Assembly (NCBI GenBank): GCA_028681035.1
Contig: JAQUJJ010000129.1
Location: 1 to 10,097, forward strand
Direction of reading: 5' to 3'
Length of the DNA: 10,097 nucleotides
DNA from: Candidatus Cloacimonadota bacterium
GTDB taxonomy: Bacteria; Cloacimonadota; Cloacimonadia; Cloacimonadales; Cloacimonadaceae
Part shown: piece after piece, positions 5,341-10,097 of the stretch
Position numbering within the stretch: position 1 is the first letter of the stretch
Layout: the number at the start of each line of letters is the position of its first letter
Notes under the pieces: generated by a model
The model's input: only the letters and a program-made list of their open reading frames with translations
Told to the model about the DNA's origin: nothing
Database searches by the model: none
Program-made: the position numbers and the translations under genes

Positions 5341-6222
5341 TTATATCTCGTTTGTTGTAATAATTTTGTGTATTGCAAGATATTTCTCGCGGGTTTTATG
5401 GATTACTTCTTCGGGTAAATGCGGAGCAGGAGGTTGTTTATCCCAAGCGATACTGCTTAAATAATCTCGCATGTATTGCTTGTCGTAGCTCTTGGGGCTA
5501 GTGCCCATGGCGTATTCATCCAATGCCCAAAAGCGTGATGAATCGGGGGTTAGCACTTCATCTATCAACAGCAATTGATTGCCGATAGAGCCGAACTCAA
5601 ACTTGGTATCTGCCACGATGATGTTTTGCTTAATCAGCATTTCGTGACCGTATGAATATAGCTCTAAAGCCTTGTTTTTGATGTAGCTTGCCAGCTTTTC
5701 ATCCATGCGGGAGAGAAACTCACGGTAGCTGATGTTTTCGTCGTGTCCATTCTCCACTTTGGTACTGGGGGTAAATAGCGGATGGCTAAATTTTTGGCTT
5801 TCCTGCATATCTTCGGCGATAAGCATGCCTCCGATGGTATTGGTCTTGGAATATTCGCTCCAGGCAGAACCGCTGATATAACCACGCACAATGCACTCAA
5901 AGGGTATTACGCGGGTCTTTTTTACCAACATGCTACGCCCTTCCAGATACGCTGCGTATGGGTGCAGTTCTTTGGGGTATTCGCTCATATTAGCGGTGAT
6001 AAAATGGTTGGGGATGATGTGCTGGGTGGTGTTAAAGAAATGAACTGAGATGGAATTTAGTATCTTTCCCTTATCCGGTATGGCTTCAGGAAACACCACA
6101 TCAAAGGCGGAGATACGGTCGCTGGTAACAATTAACAGGGTTTCACCCAAATCGTAGATATCGCGTACTTTGCCTTGACGGTGATGCTTAACTATCTTAA
6201 GTTTAACAATCTCTTCGTGCAT
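5341..6222 (-). CDS. purC: Phosphoribosylaminoimidazole-succinocarboxamide synthase (SAICAR synthetase)
   Basis: Purine biosynthesis enzyme that joins aspartate to CAIR with ATP to give SAICAR. Its 293 residues match the longer, yeast Ade1-like form rather than the roughly 240-residue short form. Motifs: GKVRDIYDLG at 17-26, TSDRISAFDV at 33-42, the IPFECIVRGYISGSAW block at 106-121, FTPSTK at 150-155, DTKFEFG at 205-211 and LIDEVLTPDSSRFW at 219-232. The ATG touches the stop of the upstream UvrC-like gene (TAG directly followed by ATG), and a GGGAG ribosome-binding site lies within that gene's last codons, indicating strong coupling. The stop lies one base from the response regulator start. 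No other purine gene is in the window. Confidence 0.97.
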   Translation of the reverse strand: MHEEIVKLKIVKHHRQGKVRDIYDLGETLLIVTSDRISAFDVVFPEAIPDKGKILNSISVHFFNTTQHIIPNHFITANMSEYPKELHPYAAYLEGRSMLVKKTRVIPFECIVRGYISGSAWSEYSKTNTIGGMLIAEDMQESQKFSHPLFTPSTKVENGHDENISYREFLSRMDEKLASYIKNKALELYSYGHEMLIKQNIIVADTKFEFGSIGNQLLLIDEVLTPDSSRFWALDEYAMGTSPKSYDKQYMRDYLSSIAWDKQPPAPHLPEEVIHKTREKYLAIHKIITTNEI

Positions 6223-7167
6223 CTATTTCTCCCTTTTCCTCAGGTAATCGTATATAATCCGGCTTTCATCCACGGTGTCCAAGTTAAGGGCAAGGGTCTC
6301 GTTAGCCCTAAATTCAGTTCTATCCATGGGAAATTGGTATGCTTTGTTGTTATATTGGCAGCTTATTACTTTGCCGCCCACTATTGATACGTTATCGTCT
6401 TCATAATCCAGCTTCTTGGCTGCATAAAGAAAGATGAGCCAATCGCGGTATTTGCTTAAAACATCAATCTCATCATCCAGCAAGCCTGCTTTGCTAAACT
6501 CCAGGTTATCAAAGTACTCATTCCTGGTCTTGCTAATCATTTCTATAATGCCGTTATCAGGATGTAGAAAGGCTTCCTTTAACAGAGCGTCCAGCTTTTC
6601 CAGGCTAAGCTCGAGCTTGCTTTCTTTGGCGGGAGCAAGGCTTAAGCACCACCCGCGGCAAATGTCTTTATCAAACTTTGCACAGGGGAAATCAGAGGTC
6701 TCACAATAAGGTAGCTTAAGGATGCGGGAAAGGGTGTCTATCGCATCCACAAGCATGAAACGGCTACGGAAGGGACCGATGTAAAGCCAATCGTCATTAG
6801 TGTGTTCCACTGTGGATACAAAAGGAAAGCGGTGTGCACTAACAGCCAGATAGGCATAATTCGCCCAAGGAAGGATGCGGTGCTGATAAAGAGGCAGGTT
6901 CTCGGTGATGGTAGCCTTGTACTGAATAAGTGCCGCCAAGCCATGTGGATGGGTCTTATATTCAAGCTTGCTAGTTTGTTGCCACAGCTCGGCATACAAT
7001 CCGCCTTCCTCTGCCTTGCCTTGCATAGTTTTTAGCTTAAGGGAGAGATTGGCTGTGTAACCTGAATATAACACAGCGTCGTTGCTGTGAAGGGCAAAAA
7101 AAGCCCAGCCCTTTGGCAAGCTATCTAATTGATTCTTTATCTGTTTATCCAAAACAAGCTTAGTCAT
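6223..7167 (-). CDS. UvrC N-terminal-half-like protein with degenerate GIY-YIG domain and UVR motif
   Basis: A 314-residue protein whose layout follows the first half of UvrC, the nucleotide-excision nuclease. Residues 20-95 resemble a GIY-YIG domain (GWAFFALHSNDAVLYSGYTANL, then AALIQYKATITENLPLYQ). Next comes a UvrC/Cho-like GPFRSR at 131-136 with a cysteine cluster (C155, C162, C170, C174; compare the PCxxxxxxxCxxxC pattern of UvrC). Residues 210-240 (NLEFSKAGLLDDEIDVL core) match a UVR motif, the UvrB-contact element. The RNase H-like nuclease and HhH parts of UvrC are absent. By eye the catalytic residues are gone: the GIY Tyr becomes Ala, the usual Arg of NLRKR becomes other residues, and the Glu in the EALILE helix becomes Tyr. 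I infer a non-cleaving accessory or UvrB-binding protein. Cho is the nearest alternative, but Cho is active and lacks UVR. It is the first gene of the run into purC. Confidence 0.65.
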   Translation of the reverse strand: MTKLVLDKQIKNQLDSLPKGWAFFALHSNDAVLYSGYTANLSLKLKTMQGKAEEGGLYAELWQQTSKLEYKTHPHGLAALIQYKATITENLPLYQHRILPWANYAYLAVSAHRFPFVSTVEHTNDDWLYIGPFRSRFMLVDAIDTLSRILKLPYCETSDFPCAKFDKDICRGWCLSLAPAKESKLELSLEKLDALLKEAFLHPDNGIIEMISKTRNEYFDNLEFSKAGLLDDEIDVLSKYRDWLIFLYAAKKLDYEDDNVSIVGGKVISCQYNNKAYQFPMDRTEFRANETLALNLDTVDESRIIYDYLRKREK

Positions 7168-7175
7168 AATACCAT

Positions 7176-7201
7176 GCTATAATATACTACAAAAATGTCA
7201 A
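7176..7201 (-). promoter_or_regulatory. Candidate promoter for the uvrC-like/purC/regulator/lpxK run
   Basis: On the minus strand a perfect TTGACA (complement of 7196-7201) is followed after 14 bases by TATAGC (complement of 7176-7181). The spacer is shorter than the usual 16-18, so the match is incomplete. It lies in the only sizeable gap (90 bases) on this strand between gpsA and lpxK, where a promoter would be expected. Confidence 0.3.
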
Positions 7202-7257
7202 ACTAAATCAGGCTGAAACATTAAATGAATGGGGGAGAAGGGCTGGATTGCTATACC

Positions 7258-9030
7258 TTAGCACTCATCGGCAAGCATTGTAAGAACCGTATATAAATTA
7301 CACAATTGCAATCTATTCATGTCCCCAGAAAGGAGCAGAGAGCTTAGTAACTGATTGGAGAAAAAAAACCTTTGGACAGCATCGGAATTCCCAAGAGTAT
7401 TAGCCCTATCTTGCACAAAAGGCTGAGAAAGGTAGCTTGTCTTGGGTTGTTTTTTGAAGTTATTCTTCAGCTTGCTAATCAGGTTACATCTTCGCATCTT
7501 CAGCAGTAACGCTTGCAGAAACGGATATCCAAAATCATTTGGCGCAAGAAACTCATCTGCAAGAGACGTGTTTCCCACACTTGGTAGTATAGATTTCATA
7601 AATTCCAGATAAAAGCTTTGATTATCTTTCCACGATGGCGGTATCGAAAGCGCAGAACGGTAGAATCGGAGGTCGTAAAATGGAGTTTCGGAGGCACAGT
7701 AGTAGCGGTTTCTATCTTCGCCCTCAAAGAGCCACCTTCCACCTCTCTCGGCTAAAAGAAAGTATCTGTACTTATCGTTCCAGTCTGAAACAGGATATGA
7801 GCGCAGTAAGTTAAGCAGGTAATCTTCTAAGCTTGCAAGCGGAATATCCAGTAGCTTTGCCACAATATCTCGCTTAAACACTGCATTATGCTCGAAGATG
7901 TATTCTACAACATTAGATTCGTTTAGATGTGCCTTGAAAGGAAGGAGAGCAGAAACCACTTTGTCACCACCATCGCCAGTTAGTAACACAAAATCATCTC
8001 CATAGTGATTGCGCAGCTCTTGCAGGAAAGATATAAGAAAAGCTACTCCCATGTAATTCAACCCATGCTTAATAGCGAATAAAGCAGCATATAGACTTGG
8101 ATTATCCTTAGGAAGTTTCAAGTTGCTGTGTGCAATGTTAAGATGTTGTGCCAATCTACAGGCAGAGCTTACATCGCGTCCCGCAGTGTTGTCAGTATCC
8201 TGATAGGTTGCACTGCAAAACTTACTTTTGTTATTTAGCAGAGCTGCTGCCACGCTTCTAGAATCGTAACCACCGGATAAAGCCAAAACTCCAGGTCTGT
8301 TATTCAAACAAAGTTCAGTAGCCTTTTCAAAGATAGTCTTCAATTCTGTTAACCTGGCTTTTTTGCTGCCTTGTTTAACAATTACCGGCAATCTGCGTGT
8401 TAGGTCAGATGTAGTAACTGATGTATCGTTAGCAAGATTATAGCAGGCGGCTGTGGAGCATTTTAGAGTATCAATCTCTCTGAAGGGTGACCCAAACCCA
8501 GGAGCATAGCCAAACAGCAGGTATAAAGCTAAGATTTCTTTGTCTGGCTGAAGGGTTGGAGTGAGGAGACGGAGCAGTGAGTATTCTCGGCTTATGTATA
8601 GTACCCCATTTTGATGGTAAACATATACAGGTAATCTTGCAAGGTCGTCGTTGGCTAATACGATGAGTCTGCTTTCGTGATTGTATGCTGCAAAAAAGAA
8701 GGCTGAGAAGTTATTGGCAAAGAGTTTGTCTCGCCATTCACGAAGAACATTAGCAGATAGGTTGTCAAAGGGCAGCGCATTCAATGAAAGAGCTACTAAC
8801 TCAAAATCAGGAATCTCAATGCCTTCCCACACAAACGTCCATGACCCGATTTGCTCGTAACACAGAGGATTTGAATTGTGACTGGTCAAATTGATTAATA
8901 ACTCAGGGCTTTCTAATATGTTGTTTGAGCTTATATGTGGTAGAGCAGACGCAAGTTGCCTTTGATACTTCTTAATTGCATCTAGGGCAAGCTCTTTGTC
9001 TCTGGTATTGATTATGCTGATTCCAGGCAC
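7258..9030 (-). CDS. Asparagine synthase-like protein without the glutaminase cysteine
   Basis: A 590-residue protein with the two-domain layout of class B asparagine synthetase. The N-terminal Ntn-hydrolase-like domain (about 1-205) keeps the fold markers NDDLARLPVYVY (127-138) and STAACYNL (192-199), but it starts MPGI instead of MCGI, so the nucleophile Cys2 needed to hydrolyse glutamine is missing. The synthetase domain has an ATP pyrophosphatase PP-loop SGGYDS at 252-257 and GDGGD at 352-356. It may adenylate a carboxylate and use free ammonia or another amine, as beta-lactam synthetase does, or it may be a surface-glycan amidotransferase; the substrate cannot be told. The start is GTG, supported by GGAG (complement of 9037-9040) and by a 3-base gap to the gpsA stop. 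Hand-counted lines are AT-richer (35-43% GC) than gpsA (53%), a weak hint of transfer. Confidence 0.82.
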   Translation of the reverse strand: MPGISIINTRDKELALDAIKKYQRQLASALPHISSNNILESPELLINLTSHNSNPLCYEQIGSWTFVWEGIEIPDFELVALSLNALPFDNLSANVLREWRDKLFANNFSAFFFAAYNHESRLIVLANDDLARLPVYVYHQNGVLYISREYSLLRLLTPTLQPDKEILALYLLFGYAPGFGSPFREIDTLKCSTAACYNLANDTSVTTSDLTRRLPVIVKQGSKKARLTELKTIFEKATELCLNNRPGVLALSGGYDSRSVAAALLNNKSKFCSATYQDTDNTAGRDVSSACRLAQHLNIAHSNLKLPKDNPSLYAALFAIKHGLNYMGVAFLISFLQELRNHYGDDFVLLTGDGGDKVVSALLPFKAHLNESNVVEYIFEHNAVFKRDIVAKLLDIPLASLEDYLLNLLRSYPVSDWNDKYRYFLLAERGGRWLFEGEDRNRYYCASETPFYDLRFYRSALSIPPSWKDNQSFYLEFMKSILPSVGNTSLADEFLAPNDFGYPFLQALLLKMRRCNLISKLKNNFKKQPKTSYLSQPFVQDRANTLGNSDAVQRFFFSNQLLSSLLLSGDMNRLQLCNLYTVLTMLADEC

Positions 9031-9033
9031 GGT

Positions 9034-10041
9034 TTACTCCGCTTTCAGCTCGCGGGTCATTAGTTCAGTGATTGCTTCCTTGGGGTCTTTAGTTTCAAAG
9101 AGGATTTGATAAACTTGATGGACTATAGGCATTTCCACACCAAGTTTTAAAGCAAGGAAATGCACACTACGTGTAGTGGCAACGCCTTCGGCAACCATGC
9201 TCATACCTGCTAGAATCTCAGGGAGTTTGCGTCCCCTGCCAATCTCCACGCCAACATAGCGATTGCGGCTGTGGGGGCTTGTTGCTGTAGTGATGAGATC
9301 ACCTATTCCTGATAAGCCTAAAAAGGTTTCAGAACGAGCGTGCATGGCAATACCAAGCCTGCTGATTTCCACAATTCCGCGAGTTAGCAGTGCTCCGATG
9401 GTATTATCACCAAAGCCGAGACCACTTACTATTCCTGCTGCAATGGAGATGATGTTTTTAACCGCTCCACCGATTTCCACACCAATAAGGTCATCACTGC
9501 GGTAAACACGGAAATAAGCATTGCTAAACACATCTTGAAGTTGTCTTAATAGCATATCATCGCTTCCAGCAATCACCACAGTGGTGGGCACTTTACGGGC
9601 TACTTCCTCTGCATGGGAAGGACCCGAAAGAGCACAGATAAGCGGGTGAACTTGCTTGGGGAGAATATCCTGCAACACAGCATCAATAGTTTGCAAGCTA
9701 CCCTCTTCAATGCCTTTAGCCACATTAACTATTGCTTTTAGTTGAGGAGATATCCATAATGTAGGGGGTATATTCTGTATAGTTTTTCTAACAAATTGCG
9801 CTGGAGTAGCCAGTACCACTATTTCGGGAGAATAACTAACAACCTCATCAAGGCTGGAAGTAAAGCGGATGGAAAGAGGAAGCTGAATCCCCTTAAGTAG
9901 TTGCGGATTAGCATGCGTAGTCTGTAGTACATCCAAATAGGCGGGGTTATACTCCCAGACTAAAACATGATGATTGTTTTCGCTAAGCAGCTTGGCAAGT
10001 GCCAAGCCCCAGACGCCGCCACCGATTATTGCAATGTGCAT
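9034..10041 (-). CDS. gpsA: Glycerol-3-phosphate dehydrogenase [NAD(P)+]
   Basis: Cytosolic enzyme that reduces dihydroxyacetone phosphate to sn-glycerol-3-phosphate, the backbone for phospholipids. The 335-residue length is standard. An N-terminal Rossmann fold has the dinucleotide motif IGGGVWGLALA at 6-16 and VLATPAQ at 76-82. The catalytic part has SGPSHAEEV at 139-147, GGAVKNI at 191-197 with the likely catalytic Lys at 195, NTIGALLTRGIVEISRLG at 213-230, and GLSGIGDLITT at 242-252 with SRNR after it. The ATG at 10041 places the dinucleotide motif at the usual distance from the N-terminus; no clear Shine-Dalgarno is seen. It is followed three bases later by the asparagine-synthase-like gene, whose ribosome-binding site lies in the last gpsA codons, so they share an mRNA. 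An acyltransferase gene (plsY) is a common upstream neighbour but lies outside the window. Confidence 0.97.
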   Translation of the reverse strand: MHIAIIGGGVWGLALAKLLSENNHHVLVWEYNPAYLDVLQTTHANPQLLKGIQLPLSIRFTSSLDEVVSYSPEIVVLATPAQFVRKTIQNIPPTLWISPQLKAIVNVAKGIEEGSLQTIDAVLQDILPKQVHPLICALSGPSHAEEVARKVPTTVVIAGSDDMLLRQLQDVFSNAYFRVYRSDDLIGVEIGGAVKNIISIAAGIVSGLGFGDNTIGALLTRGIVEISRLGIAMHARSETFLGLSGIGDLITTATSPHSRNRYVGVEIGRGRKLPEILAGMSMVAEGVATTRSVHFLALKLGVEMPIVHQVYQILFETKDPKEAITELMTRELKAE

Positions 10042-10061
10042 GGTATTTACTGACTGGGTTG

Positions 10062-10097
10062 TTACTTATTCCGGTCGAACTTAATGTCGCAGATTAG
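10062..10097 (-). CDS. Possible C-terminal tail of an upstream gene
   Basis: On the minus strand the only frame open to the window edge reads LICDIKFDRNK and then TAA (complement of 10062-10064), 20 bases before the gpsA start. A gene in the same direction would be expected here. Eleven codons are too few to identify the product or to be sure it is coding. Confidence 0.3.
   Translation of the reverse strand, partial: LICDIKFDRNK

Noticed and set aside
4959..5378. Longer start for the response regulator (139 aa)
   Set aside because: The extra 13 residues precede the normal receiver opening and overlap purC by 38 bases; the ATG at 5339 gives a standard length.
7178..7183. TATAAT on the plus strand as a -10 box
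   Set aside because: No plus-strand gene follows it, and the same bases form part of the more sensible minus-strand promoter candidate.
7168..7257. Terminator after the asparagine-synthase-like gene
   Set aside because: I found no stem-loop with a T-run in this 90-base gap on the minus strand.

Overview
This is a bacterial chromosome segment with ordinary housekeeping genes plus one structured, gene-free stretch. LpxK implies a Gram-negative cell that makes lipid A. GC is moderate: single 60-base lines counted by hand range from about 35% to 57%. The gene set and a small unrecognised protein (2467-2910) remind me of Candidatus Cloacimonadota, but that is an impression from memory, not proof.

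Plus strand, 1-2377: the window opens inside dnaJ, missing about 20 N-terminal codons. A terminator-like hairpin overlaps the dnaJ stop. Next comes a compact AT-richer pair, DUF4160 then DUF2442, with its own consensus-like promoter, and then rsmE. dnaJ and rsmE are neighbours in many bacteria, so the pair looks like an inserted accessory cassette.

Middle, 2378-3881: two back-to-back perfect hairpins (2390-2433) separate rsmE from a convergent 147-aa gene of unknown function. About 970 bases without a recognisable gene follow. Much of this stretch (3046-3716) is bounded by a 29-nt inverted repeat (28/29 match). It holds a 45-nt near-perfect direct repeat, interlocking palindromes, overlapping hairpins and several copies of a GACTCCA(GAC)-type motif. 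I see no transposase.

Minus strand, 10097-3882: transcription runs from the right edge leftwards. The order is the tail of an unknown gene, gpsA (glycerol-3-phosphate for phospholipids), an asparagine-synthase-like protein with no glutaminase cysteine, a 90-base gap, a UvrC-N-half-like protein with apparently ruined GIY-YIG catalytic residues, purC, a single-domain response regulator and lpxK. The last four genes have gaps of 0, 1 and 18 bases and are probably one operon mixing DNA-repair-like, purine, signalling and lipid A functions.

The points most worth a second look are the inverted-repeat-bounded noncoding element, the catalytically degenerate UvrC-like protein with a UVR motif, and the Cys-less asparagine-synthase homologue behind gpsA.
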